From: Burkholderiaceae bacterium
Lineage (GTDB): Bacteria > Pseudomonadota > Gammaproteobacteria > Burkholderiales > Burkholderiaceae
Direction of reading: 5' to 3'
NCBI GenBank assembly: GCA_030151165.1
Contig: JASLEM010000002.1
Coordinates: 1 to 8,487, forward strand
Length of the DNA stretch: 8,487 nt
Shown here: positions 1 to 7,733 of the stretch, piece after piece
Layout: every line of letters begins with the position of its first letter
Position numbering within the stretch: position 1 is the stretch's first letter
The notes under the pieces: generated by a model
What the model saw: the letters and a program-made list of their open reading frames with translations, nothing else
Told to the model about the DNA's origin: nothing
Databases searched by the model: none
Translations under genes and position numbers: made by a program

Positions 1-1539
1 GCGCTGAATGCCGGCGGCGAAGGCCTCGTCAAGGCGCATGCCGGCGACGCCGCGCTGGCGGCGCTGGTCGCCAAGCAGAAGCAACTGCTCACCGACGTCA
101 CCAACATCATCGACCCGATCGCCCAGCAGCTGACCGACGCCAAGATGGACGCGACCGCCGCGCTCGCCTATGCCGGCCAGGCCAACGCGACGCTCGACAC
201 CTTGCAGGGCAACCTCGGCGCGATCCTGAAATCGCAGAAGGACGGCCTGGCCGCGATCCGCAACGAGATCGGCGTCAGCTCGATGATTGCGTCGACCGCG
301 CGGCTCGTGCTGGTCGGCATCACGCTCGCCATCTTCCTGCCGCTGATGTGGGTCACGCTGCGTTCGATCTGCGGCCCGCTCGACCAGGCGGTCGAGGTCG
401 CCACCCGCATCGCCAGCGGCAACCTGAGCGGCCGCGTCGCGACCGAGGGCCAGGACGAGCCGGCGCGCCTGATGAAGGCGCTGGCGGACATGCAGCAGTC
501 GCTGCGCAACCTGGTCGGCCAGGTGCGAGAGTCGTCGGAGAGCATCGAGGTCGCCAGCTCCGAGGTCGCGAGCGGCAACACCGACCTGTCGCAACGCACC
601 GAGCTGGCCGCGAGCCACCTGCAGCGCACCGCGAGCTCGATGGAGGACCTGACGACGACGGTGCGCCAGTCGGCCGACTCGGCCCACACCGCCAACCAGC
701 TCGCCTCGTCGGCGGCGGAAGTCGCGGCGCGCGGCGGCAGCGTCGTGGCGCAGGTCGTCTCGACGATGAACGACATCAACACGAGCTCGAAGAAGATCGC
801 CGACATCATCGGCGTGATCGACGGCATCGCGTTCCAGACGAACATCCTGGCGCTGAACGCCGCGGTCGAGGCCGCGCGCGCCGGCGAGCAGGGCCGCGGG
901 TTCGCGGTCGTCGCGGGCGAGGTGCGCAACCTGGCCCAGCGCTCGGCCGAGGCCGCCAAGGAGATCAAGGCGCTGATCGGCGCATCGGTCGACCGCGTCG
1001 AATCGGGCTCGCGCCTGGTGCACGACGCCGGCACCACGATGACCGAGATCGTCGCCAGCGTGCAGCGCGTCACCGACATCATCGGCGAGATCAGCGCCGC
1101 GTCGTCCGAGCAGAGCCAGGGCATCGGCGAGGTCAAGGTCGCGATCGGCGAGGTCGACCAGATGACGCAGCAGAACGCGGCGCTCGTCGAGGAGAGCGCC
1201 GCCGCGGCCGAGTCGCTGAAGGAGCAGGCGATCAAGCTGGCGGCCGTCGTCTCGACGTTCAAGCTGTCGGACGGCGAATCGTCGGCGCACGCCTCGGCCG
1301 CGTCGGCCTTCGCCGGTGCGCACGACTCGGCGGCCGACCAGGCCATCGCCCGCGCGAAGGCGCAGGCGCAATCGTTCACCGCCGCGCCGAAGCCGGCCGC
1401 TGCGCCTGTCGTCGCCAAGCCTGCGCTGGCGCCGGTCGCTGCGCCCGCCGCACGCCCGGCGAAGGCCGCCGCCGCGGTGCCGGCACCCGTCGCCGCGCCG
1501 CCGGCGAGCGGTGCGAGCGACGACTGGGAAAGCTTCTGA
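1..1539 (+). CDS. Methyl-accepting chemotaxis protein, 3' part (5' end outside window)
   Basis: Inner-membrane chemoreceptor that signals to the CheA/CheW array. The frame is open from base 1, so the methionine at base 145 is internal and 512 residues are visible. In order: the end of a helical periplasmic sensor region (about bases 1-280); a hydrophobic transmembrane helix (about 289-354, core [17 protein letters not shown]); a HAMP domain (about 360-520, with the [10 protein letters not shown] stretch); and a long coiled-coil signalling domain. The hairpin tip is at about 815-960 ([18 protein letters not shown], then [14 protein letters not shown]) and closely resembles Tar/Tsr-like receptors. 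An Ala/Pro-rich linker (about 1378-1510) leads to the C-terminal DWESF, which fits the xWxxF tether for CheR and CheB. The ligand cannot be told because most of the sensor lies outside the window. No other che genes are visible. Family assignment is firm. Confidence 0.95.
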   Translation, partial: ALNAGGEGLVKAHAGDAALAALVAKQKQLLTDVTNIIDPIAQQLTDAKMDATAALAYAGQANATLDTLQGNLGAILKSQKDGLAAIRNEIGVSSMIASTARLVLVGITLAIFLPLMWVTLRSICGPLDQAVEVATRIASGNLSGRVATEGQDEPARLMKALADMQQSLRNLVGQVRESSESIEVASSEVASGNTDLSQRTELAASHLQRTASSMEDLTTTVRQSADSAHTANQLASSAAEVAARGGSVVAQVVSTMNDINTSSKKIADIIGVIDGIAFQTNILALNAAVEAARAGEQGRGFAVVAGEVRNLAQRSAEAAKEIKALIGASVDRVESGSRLVHDAGTTMTEIVASVQRVTDIIGEISAASSEQSQGIGEVKVAIGEVDQMTQQNAALVEESAAAAESLKEQAIKLAAVVSTFKLSDGESSAHASAASAFAGAHDSAADQAIARAKAQAQSFTAAPKPAAAPVVAKPALAPVAAPAARPAKAAAAVPAPVAAPPASGASDDWESF

Positions 1540-1599
1540 GCCGAAGCCTGAGCCTCCCCAGGCCGGACTCGCGCGCGAGCCTGCGCCACTGAAACGACG

Positions 1600-1622
1600 A
1601 CGGGCGCCCGGGCGCCCGTTTT
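1600..1622 (+). terminator. Intrinsic terminator of the chemoreceptor gene
   Basis: A perfect 20-base palindrome at 1600-1619 (ACGGGCGCCC and its complement) is followed by a run of four T at 1619-1622, about 60 bases after the chemoreceptor stop. The stem is very GC-rich. On the opposite strand the hairpin is not followed by a T-run, so it serves the plus-strand gene better than the convergent kinase gene. Confidence 0.75.
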
Positions 1623-1656
1623 GCATGGAGGGATAGCCCGCGACGGGGTCGACGCA

Positions 1657-1681
1657 CGCCGCCCGTGCCCGGACGGCGGCG
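1657..1681 (-). terminator. GC-rich hairpin just after the amgK stop, possible weak terminator
   Basis: An imperfect inverted repeat (CGCCGCCCGT at 1657-1666 against ACGGCGGCG at 1673-1681, one bulged base) starts within ten bases of the kinase stop codon. No T-tract follows on the minus strand, so it may only stabilise the 3' end or take part in factor-dependent termination. Confidence 0.3.
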
Positions 1682-1686
1682 CGAGT

Positions 1687-2775
1687 TCAGAACGTGTAGC
1701 CGACCGCCAGGCCCTTGCCGGACAGCGGCTCGAGCAGGTTCAGCAGGCCGCGCAGCGGGCCATAGCGGTTGGCCACGCGCGTCGCGTAGTTGAAGAAGCG
1801 CGGCAGGTCCTCGCTGTAGTGCGGCTTGCCGTCGCGATGCTTCAGGCGGCAGAAGATGCCCAGGATCTTGAGGTGGCGCTGCAGGCCCATCCACTCGGTG
1901 GCGCGCCAGAACTCGCCGAAGTCGGCGTCGACCGGCAGCCCGGCCTGGCGGGCGGCCTGCCAGTAGCGGACGGCCCAATCGAGCTCGCGCTCCTCGTCCC
2001 ACGAGATGAACGCGTCGCGCAGCAGCGAGGCGACGTCGTAGGTGATCGGGCCGCGGACGGCGTCCTGGAAATCGAGCACGCCGGGGTTGGGCTCGCAGAC
2101 CATCAGGTTGCGCGGCATCCAGTCGCGGTGCACCGCGACCTGCGGCTGCGCGAGGGCGCTGTCGATCAGCCGCTGGCTGATGTCGGCCCAGGTCTTGCGC
2201 TGCTTCTCGTTCCAGGCCTGGCCGAATTCGCGCTCGACGCACCAGGTCGGGAACAGCTCGACCTCGCGCCGCAGCAGCGCGTCGTCGTAGGGCGGCAGCG
2301 TCGCCGGGTCGACGCGCAGTTGCCACTGCACCAGCGCGTCGATCGCGTCGCGCATCAACGCGTCGGCAACGGCCACGGGGGCGCCCTTGAGCGCGGCGAG
2401 GTAGGGCGTGTCGCCGAGGTCGTCGAGCAGCAGGAAACCGTTCGCGGTGTCCTCCTCGAGCACGCGCGGCCCGTTCAGGCCGGCGCCGCGGATCAGGCCG
2501 CCGATGCGGACGAACGCGTTGACGCTGTCCTCGGCGGCCGGCGAGTCCATCACGATGAAGCTGGCCGGCGCCGCGCCGGTGCGCTCGACGCGGAAGTAGC
2601 GGCGGGAGCTGGCGTCGGCCGAGGCGAGGCGCAGGGTGGCCGGGTCGAGCTGGTGGCGCGGGGCGACGGCGGCGAGCCAGGCGGTGAAGGCGAGTTCGCG
2701 CTCGACGTCGGGCCAGGTGACCGGCAGGTGGGCGGCGGCGACGGCGGTGCCGGCGGCGTGGGAGAGGTCGGTCAT
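1687..2775 (-). CDS. amgK: Aminoglycoside-phosphotransferase-fold kinase, probable N-acetylmuramate/N-acetylglucosamine kinase AmgK
   Basis: Cytoplasmic kinase of 362 residues. In the AmgK family it phosphorylates the anomeric position of MurNAc (and GlcNAc) recovered from peptidoglycan, and MurU then makes UDP-MurNAc, bypassing de novo synthesis. Visible motifs: an N-lobe loop ADASSRRYFRV (about residues 53-63), LLLDDLGD (115-122), the catalytic HRDWMPRNLM with H216, D218 and N223, and the metal-binding VLDFQDAV with D235. An aminoglycoside-resistance enzyme is unlikely: the location divergent from lptD is the one AmgK has in Pseudomonas, and these motifs are typical of the cell-wall kinase group. 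The ATG at 2775 is chosen; the frame extends to a TTG at 2850, but that part reads poorly and runs through the promoter region. No clear Shine-Dalgarno precedes the ATG. The expected partner murU does not follow; the next gene downstream is the convergent chemoreceptor. Confidence 0.82.
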   Translation of the reverse strand: MTDLSHAAGTAVAAAHLPVTWPDVERELAFTAWLAAVAPRHQLDPATLRLASADASSRRYFRVERTGAAPASFIVMDSPAAEDSVNAFVRIGGLIRGAGLNGPRVLEEDTANGFLLLDDLGDTPYLAALKGAPVAVADALMRDAIDALVQWQLRVDPATLPPYDDALLRREVELFPTWCVEREFGQAWNEKQRKTWADISQRLIDSALAQPQVAVHRDWMPRNLMVCEPNPGVLDFQDAVRGPITYDVASLLRDAFISWDEERELDWAVRYWQAARQAGLPVDADFGEFWRATEWMGLQRHLKILGIFCRLKHRDGKPHYSEDLPRFFNYATRVANRYGPLRGLLNLLEPLSGKGLAVGYTF

Positions 2776-2975
2776 CGGGTGGGGAAACGCGCCGGAGCGC
2801 CCTGCAAAAGTGCCGAGGCGTTCAATTGACGCCTTTAGGACACACACCAAGCCGGGGCTGGTGCGTCGTGGATAATCGCCATTCTAATAATCCCCCTGCG
2901 TCGCATGCGGGTCGGGTCCCCTGCCGGGCTGCGTCGACGCGTCGATCCGCCGTCCGCCGTTCGCAGGGCCGACGC
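2776..2975. promoter_or_regulatory. Divergent amgK/lptD promoter region with AT-rich island
   Basis: The only long non-coding gap of the housekeeping part lies between the two divergent starts. Within GC-rich DNA, 2871-2892 is strikingly AT-rich and holds candidate -10 hexamers: GATAAT at 2871-2876 and TAATAA at 2885-2890 on plus, and TAGAAT at 2886-2881 on minus. I found no -35 hexamer at good spacing for any of them and no convincing sigma-E-type site, so exact promoters are not assigned. The position is where both transcripts should begin. Confidence 0.35.
2965..2968 (+). promoter_or_regulatory. Possible Shine-Dalgarno for an alternative lptD start
   Basis: AGGG lies seven bases before an in-frame GTG at 2976. 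It would add 16 residues in front of the 3024 start and give an unusually long signal-peptide N-region. No Shine-Dalgarno is seen before the 3024 GTG, so the choice stays open. Confidence 0.3.
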
Positions 2976-3023
2976 GTGGCTTCGGCGCGAGGCGCTCCAC
3001 CACTCCTGCCGATCCCCGTTCGC

Positions 3024-5387
3024 GTGCTGCGTTCCTCCGTTTCGCGTCGTCCCCGTCCTCCGTCCGCGCGGGCCCCGCTCGCCGTGGCCGCGGCGTTGTG
3101 CGTGGTCGCCGGCGCCGCCGGCGCCCAGACGCTGCCCAAGGTGCGCCCCACGCCGGCCCCGGCGCGCGAGCAGCCGGCCGAGGCGCTGTCGCCGGTCGTC
3201 ACGCTGACCGCCGACGACGTCGTCAGCCACATTGGCGGCGTGGCGCAGGCGAGCGGCTCCGTCGTGCTCAAGCGCCAGGGCGTCGACCTGCGCGCCGACC
3301 TCGTCAGCTACGACCAGCTGAGCGACACCGCGCACGCGCAGGGCAACGTGCGCATCGCGCGCGGCATCGACTGGTTCACCGCCGACCGGGTCGACCTGGA
3401 GCTGACGCGCTCCGCTGGCACGTTGCTGGGCACCGAGTTCGAGCTCGGCGCGCGCAAGGCCGGCGGCCACGCGCAGCGCATCGAGCTGATCGACCAGCAG
3501 CGCACGACGGCCTATGTCGCCGACTATTCGAGCTGCCCGCGCGACGTGCCGAACCAGCAGCCGGACTGGATCATCACCGGCGAGCGCATCGACATCGACA
3601 CGTCCACCAACGAAGGCAAGGCCACGCACGCCGTGCTGCACTTCCTGGGCGTGCCGATCCTCGCGGCGCCGTCGTTCACGTTCCCGGTCACGGCCGACCG
3701 CAAGTCCGGCTGGCTGCCGCCGACCGCCGACTTCAGCACCCGCAGCGGCTTCGGCTTCGGCGTCCCGTACTACTGGAACATCGACCCGAACCTGGACGCG
3801 ACGTTCACCCCCGAGGTGATCACCAAGCGCGGCGCCGAGCTGGCGGTCGAGGGGCGCTACCTCGAGCCGAGCGACCTCGGCCAGTTCACGGCGACCACGC
3901 TGCCGGGCGACCGCGTCGCGGGCTTCTCGCGCGGCTCGCTGGAGTGGGCGCACGAAGGCAGCCGCAGCGACTGGCTGACCTACAGCGCGCGCGTGCAGCG
4001 GGTGTCGGACAACCTGTACTGGAAGGACTTCCCCAACCAGATGCCGGCGCTGACGCAGCGCCTGCTGCCGACCGACCTGTCCGGCACGCGCCGCTTCACG
4101 CCGTTCGGCGACGAAGGCCAGGGCGAGGTCGACGCCTACGCGCGGGTGCAGCGCTTCCAGACGCTGCAGGATCCGACGGAAGGCGACACCGCGGCCGAGA
4201 TCCTGTCGCCGTACCAGCGTTCGCCGCAGATCGGCCTGCGCGGCAACGTGACGCTCGAGGACAAGCTGCACTTCGACTTCGAGTCCGAGGCGAACCGCTT
4301 CGACCTGTCGAACAAGGAGCCGGGTGACGACCGCGTCGGCGGCACGCGCGCGCACGTCATCGGCGCCGTCTCGCGCGAGTTCAACTCCGACTGGGGCCGC
4401 ATCGTGCCGCGCCTGTCGCTGAACGGCGCGTCGTACCACACCGATGCCGACAAGCTCGGCAACCGCATCGACGTCACGCGCTGGATCCCGACCTTCAGCA
4501 CGGACTCCACCGTCAGCTTCGAGCGCAACGCCAACCTGTTCGGCCGCGACCTCGTGCAGACGCTCGAGCCGCACCTGCTGTACGTGCTCACGCCGTACCA
4601 CGACCAGAGCATGCTGCCGCTGTACGACACGGCGGCGAAGGACTTCAACGAAGTCTCGATCTACAGCGACAACCAGTTCACCGGCGTCGACCGCATCTCG
4701 GACGAGAACCAGCTCACCGCCGGCGCCACCACGCGCTACAACGACGCCGTCAACGGCCGCGAGCTGCTGCGCGTGGGCGTCGCCCAGCGCTTCCTGTTCA
4801 AGGACCAGACGATCACGCCCGACGGCACGCCCGACCAGCGCAAGATCTCCGACCTGCTGCTCTACGGCTCGTCGTCGGCGATGGAGCACTGGAGCTTCGA
4901 CGGCACGGTCGAGGTCGACCCGTCGTCCGGCGGCACGCAGCGTGCCATTGTGAGCACTCGCTATCACCCGGGGCCCTACAAGTCGTTGAGCCTGACCTAC
5001 CGCTTCGCGAAGGGCTCGAGCGAGCAGTACGAGCTGGGCGGGCAGTGGCCGGTCTACCACCGCGATCCGCTCGCCGACGGCGGCCACGGCTGCGGCGGCA
5101 CGCTGTACGCGGTCGGCCGGGTGGACTACAGCGTCACCGACCGCCGCTCCACGTACGCCATCGGCGGCTTCGAGTACGACGCCGGCTGCTGGATCGGCCG
5201 CATGGTCGTCGAGCGGACCTCCACGGGCCGCAACGAAAGCACGACGCACCTGGTGCTGCAATTGGAACTCAATGGCCTGTCGACGCTCGGAATTGGGTCG
5301 CCGCGGGTTCTGAAAGACAATGTCCCCGGTTACCAGCCCCTGCGCGACGACCTCGGCACCTCGGCCGTGACCCCGAATCCACAATGA
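3024..5387 (+). CDS. lptD: LPS-assembly protein LptD
   Basis: Outer-membrane LPS translocon; with lipoprotein LptE it takes LPS from the periplasmic Lpt bridge and inserts it into the outer leaflet. With the GTG start at 3024 it has 787 residues, close to the E. coli length. A signal peptide (Arg-rich start, hydrophobic core about 18-32) is probably cut after A34 (AGA|QTLP). The LptA-like periplasmic domain covers about residues 58-213 and includes the family stretch YSSCP; a large C-terminal beta-barrel follows, with alternating aromatic strands to the end. Mature cysteines are only C171, C690 and C722. C171 and C722 fit the conserved interdomain disulfide; the N-terminal cysteine of E. coli LptD is absent. 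There is no in-frame ATG near the start. A GTG at 2976, with AGGG at 2965-2968, is an alternative giving 803 residues. It is the first gene of an operon with surA, whose start overlaps its stop. Confidence 0.95.
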   Translation: MLRSSVSRRPRPPSARAPLAVAAALCVVAGAAGAQTLPKVRPTPAPAREQPAEALSPVVTLTADDVVSHIGGVAQASGSVVLKRQGVDLRADLVSYDQLSDTAHAQGNVRIARGIDWFTADRVDLELTRSAGTLLGTEFELGARKAGGHAQRIELIDQQRTTAYVADYSSCPRDVPNQQPDWIITGERIDIDTSTNEGKATHAVLHFLGVPILAAPSFTFPVTADRKSGWLPPTADFSTRSGFGFGVPYYWNIDPNLDATFTPEVITKRGAELAVEGRYLEPSDLGQFTATTLPGDRVAGFSRGSLEWAHEGSRSDWLTYSARVQRVSDNLYWKDFPNQMPALTQRLLPTDLSGTRRFTPFGDEGQGEVDAYARVQRFQTLQDPTEGDTAAEILSPYQRSPQIGLRGNVTLEDKLHFDFESEANRFDLSNKEPGDDRVGGTRAHVIGAVSREFNSDWGRIVPRLSLNGASYHTDADKLGNRIDVTRWIPTFSTDSTVSFERNANLFGRDLVQTLEPHLLYVLTPYHDQSMLPLYDTAAKDFNEVSIYSDNQFTGVDRISDENQLTAGATTRYNDAVNGRELLRVGVAQRFLFKDQTITPDGTPDQRKISDLLLYGSSSAMEHWSFDGTVEVDPSSGGTQRAIVSTRYHPGPYKSLSLTYRFAKGSSEQYELGGQWPVYHRDPLADGGHGCGGTLYAVGRVDYSVTDRRSTYAIGGFEYDAGCWIGRMVVERTSTGRNESTTHLVLQLELNGLSTLGIGSPRVLKDNVPGYQPLRDDLGTSAVTPNPQ

Positions 5388-6799
5388 GAGATCGCTTGAA
5401 GCTCAATTCCCCGACCCTGGTCGCCGCGACGCTGATGTTGTCCGTGGCCGCCTCCGTCTCCGCTCAGGCGCCGGCGTCCGCGCCCTCCAAGTCCCTGATG
5501 TTCGCCAAGCCGGGCGCCGCGCCCGCGTCGCAGGCCGTGCTGGTGCGCGGGCACGTCGTGGCCGTGCCGGGCGACTTCATCGTCGCGGTCGTCAACGAGG
5601 AATCCGTCACCAACAACGAGGTGACGCAGCGGATCAACAAGGTGCGCGAGGACGACGCCGCCGCCGGCGGCCCGCAGCCGACCGCGGCCGAGTTGAAGAA
5701 GCAGGCGCTGGACTCGCTCATCGAGGAGCGCGTGATCGTCACCTACGCGCGCGACCTGGGCGTGCGCGTGGACGACACCGAGGTCGACCGCGCGATCGCC
5801 AACATCGCGTCGTCGAACAAGCTCAACACCGACCAGCTGCGCGACCGCCTGCGCCAGCAGGGGCTCGACTACACGACGTTCCGCAACGGCATCCGCGACC
5901 AGATCCTGACCGAGCGCATCCGCGAGCGCGAGGTCGTCTCGCACATCCGCGTCTCCGACGCCGAGATCGCCGACTACATCGCGAAGCTGCGCGGCAACAA
6001 GTCGAGCGCGCCCGAGATCGACATCGCCCAGATCCTGATCCCGGTGCCCGAGAAGGCGACCGCGGCGGAGGCCGACCAGCTCAAGAGCCGCGCCGAGCAG
6101 GCGCTCGCGCGCGTGACCAACGGCGAGCCGTTCGAGACGGTGGCGCGCGAGATGTCCTCGGACACGAACAAGGACAAGGGCGGCGACATGGGCTCGCGCC
6201 CGACCGATCGCTACCCCGACCTGTTCGTGAAGGCGGTGGCCAACGTGAAGGTCGGCGGCGTGTCCGGCCTGGTGCGCAGCGGCGCGGGCTTCCACATCCT
6301 GAAGGTGCTGTCGCGCGGCGAGCAGGCCGGGATGACGGTCACGCAGACGCGCGTGCGCCACATCGTGCTGCGCCCGTCGTCCGAGATGACCCTCGACCAG
6401 GCGCAGGCGCGCATCCTCGAGTTCCGCCAGCAGATCGCCAGCGGCGCGAAGACCTTCGAGGATGTCGCGCGCCAGTATTCGGAAGACGGCAGCAACCAGC
6501 AGGGCGGCGATCTCGGCTGGTCGTCGCCGGGCTCGTTCGTGCCCGAGTTCGAGGCCGCGATGGACAAGCTGCCGGTCGGCGGGCTGTCCGGCCCGGTGCG
6601 CTCGCGCTTCGGCGTCCACCTGATCCAGGTGCTCGATCGCCGCGACACCGTGATCGACCCGAAGCAGCTGCGCGAGCAGGCCACCAACGCGCTCAAGGAA
6701 CAGAAGTTCGAACCGGCCTACAAGGAATGGGTGGCCGACTTGCGCGCCAAGGCCTTCATCGAGTACCGCGACGCCCCGGTGGACGCCCCGTCCAACTGA
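5384..6799 (+). CDS. surA: Periplasmic chaperone / peptidyl-prolyl isomerase SurA
   Basis: Periplasmic chaperone that carries unfolded outer-membrane proteins, LptD among them, to the BAM complex. It has 471 residues. A signal peptide (hydrophobic core about 11-24) is likely cut after A27 (VSA|QAP). About 35 low-complexity Ala/Pro/Ser-rich residues follow before the SurA N-domain, which begins near [20 protein letters not shown] (61-80). Two parvulin domains follow: P1 at about 211-311 (DIAQILIP to FHILKVLS) and P2 at about 321-420 ([31 protein letters not shown]), then a C-terminal helix (about 427-460) that completes the N-domain fold. The ATG overlaps the lptD stop as ATGA, which points to translational coupling; no Shine-Dalgarno is visible. 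It is somewhat longer than E. coli SurA (428), mainly at the N-terminus. Confidence 0.95.
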   Translation: MRDRLKLNSPTLVAATLMLSVAASVSAQAPASAPSKSLMFAKPGAAPASQAVLVRGHVVAVPGDFIVAVVNEESVTNNEVTQRINKVREDDAAAGGPQPTAAELKKQALDSLIEERVIVTYARDLGVRVDDTEVDRAIANIASSNKLNTDQLRDRLRQQGLDYTTFRNGIRDQILTERIREREVVSHIRVSDAEIADYIAKLRGNKSSAPEIDIAQILIPVPEKATAAEADQLKSRAEQALARVTNGEPFETVAREMSSDTNKDKGGDMGSRPTDRYPDLFVKAVANVKVGGVSGLVRSGAGFHILKVLSRGEQAGMTVTQTRVRHIVLRPSSEMTLDQAQARILEFRQQIASGAKTFEDVARQYSEDGSNQQGGDLGWSSPGSFVPEFEAAMDKLPVGGLSGPVRSRFGVHLIQVLDRRDTVIDPKQLREQATNALKEQKFEPAYKEWVADLRAKAFIEYRDAPVDAPSN

Positions 6800-6817
6800 T
6801 GCCGTCCGCATCGCCCC

Positions 6818-6823
6818 GGGAGG
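6818..6823 (+). promoter_or_regulatory. Ribosome binding site of rsmA
   Basis: GGGAGG stands four bases before the ATG at 6828, in the 28-base gap after surA. It is the best plus-strand Shine-Dalgarno in the window, supports this start and suggests rsmA is translated independently of surA. Confidence 0.7.
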
Positions 6824-6827
6824 CCTG

Positions 6828-7637
6828 ATGGGTTCGCACATCGCGCGCAAGCGCTTCGGCCAGCACTTCCTGACGGCCGGCGACGTGATCGACCGCATCA
6901 TCAGGGCGATCGACCCGCAGCCCGGCGAGCGCCTCGTCGAGATCGGCCCCGGCCTGGGCGCGATGACGATCCCGCTGCGCGCGCAGTGCGACGCGCTGAC
7001 CGTCGTCGAGCTCGACCGCGATCTCGCGGAACGCCTGCGCAAGCGCGGCGACCTCGAGGTCGTCGAGGCGGACGTGCTCAAGGTCGACTTCGCCGCGCTG
7101 GCGGCCCGGCTGGGCGGCCCGATCCGCGTCGTCGGCAACCTGCCGTACAACATCTCCTCGCCGATCCTGTTCCACCTGCTGCCCGCCGCGGGCGAGGTCG
7201 TCGACCAGGTGTTCATGCTGCAGAAGGAGGTGGTCGACCGCATGGCCGCCGAGCCGGGCAGCAAGGCCTTCGGCCGGCTCACGGTGATGCTGCAGTGGCG
7301 CTACGAGATCGAGCACCTGTTCGACGTCCCGCCCGAGGCCTTCGACCCGCCGCCGCGCGTGAACTCCGCCATCGTGCGCATGCGCCCGCGCGCGAATCCC
7401 GCGGCGGTGAACCCGGCCGTGCTGGGCCGCATCGTGGGCATCGCCTTCGCGCAGCGCCGCAAGATGCTGCGCGCCACGCTGGGAAAGTTCCTTGCCGAGC
7501 ACGGCTACACGGGCGAGTTCGACGGCACGCGCCGCGCCGAGCAGGTGCCCGTGGACGAGTACATCGCCATCGCGCTGGCCATGCCGGCGCTGTCGGAACA
7601 GGCGCTGGGGCCGATGGATCCGGGCGACGACGACTGA
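6828..7637 (+). CDS. rsmA: 16S rRNA (adenine1518/1519-N6)-dimethyltransferase RsmA (KsgA)
   Basis: Uses S-adenosylmethionine to dimethylate two adjacent adenines in the 3' terminal hairpin of 16S rRNA, a late step and quality check in small-subunit assembly; loss gives kasugamycin resistance in E. coli. It has 269 residues, normal for the family. Motifs in order: KRFGQHFL (8-15); the SAM-binding [10 protein letters not shown] (38-47); an acidic residue E61 in VVELD for the ribose; D82 in EADVL near the adenine; the catalytic [11 protein letters not shown] (103-113, with NLPY at 104-107); FMLQKEV (129-135); [14 protein letters not shown] (172-185); and RRKMLRATL (210-218) in the C-terminal helical domain. 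It lies 28 bases after surA on the same strand and is the last gene of the operon. The pdxA gene often found between surA and rsmA is absent. Confidence 0.96.
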   Translation: MGSHIARKRFGQHFLTAGDVIDRIIRAIDPQPGERLVEIGPGLGAMTIPLRAQCDALTVVELDRDLAERLRKRGDLEVVEADVLKVDFAALAARLGGPIRVVGNLPYNISSPILFHLLPAAGEVVDQVFMLQKEVVDRMAAEPGSKAFGRLTVMLQWRYEIEHLFDVPPEAFDPPPRVNSAIVRMRPRANPAAVNPAVLGRIVGIAFAQRRKMLRATLGKFLAEHGYTGEFDGTRRAEQVPVDEYIAIALAMPALSEQALGPMDPGDDD

Positions 7638-7681
7638 GTTGGAGTGGGTCATCCTGCGACTCCGCGCCGGATGACGCGCAT

Positions 7682-7707
7682 GAAAAAGGGCTCCCTCGGG
7701 AGCCCTT
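7682..7707. terminator. Bidirectional intrinsic terminator between rsmA and the minus-strand genes
   Basis: A ten-base-pair stem (AAGGGCTCCC at 7686-7695 against GGGAGCCCTT at 7698-7707; the effective loop is CTCG) is flanked by five A at 7683-7687. On the minus strand this gives a hairpin followed by TTTTT, a textbook terminator. On plus it follows the rsmA stop by about 50 bases but has only a weak T-tract (TTGTC). It probably ends both convergent transcripts. Confidence 0.75.
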
Positions 7708-7733
7708 GTCGCTTGTGGAGCGCCGCCTGGTGA

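Noticed and set aside
168..1589. Long minus-strand open frame opposite the chemoreceptor gene
   Set aside because: It is antisense to a clear HAMP/MCP protein, has Ala/Ser/Arg-rich composition and no recognisable domain; such shadows are normal in GC-rich DNA.
1687..2775. Antibiotic-resistance aminoglycoside phosphotransferase
   Set aside because: The fold is shared, but the location divergent from lptD and the N-lobe motif favour a cell-wall sugar kinase.
2776..2850. N-terminal extension of amgK to a TTG
   Set aside because: It crosses the likely promoter region and does not resemble the kinase family; the ATG at 2775 gives a normal length.
5045..5383. Upstream extension of the surA frame into lptD
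   Set aside because: The signal peptide begins right at the ATG at 5384; the upstream part is Arg-rich out-of-frame lptD sequence.
2835..5384. 849-residue minus-strand open frame opposite lptD
   Set aside because: Composition is Arg/Ala/Val-rich and repetitive with no domain; the plus strand encodes an unmistakable LptD with signal peptide and barrel.
5330..7282. 650-residue minus-strand open frame opposite surA and rsmA
   Set aside because: It spans two well-recognised plus-strand genes and their gap, and has the composition of an antisense shadow.
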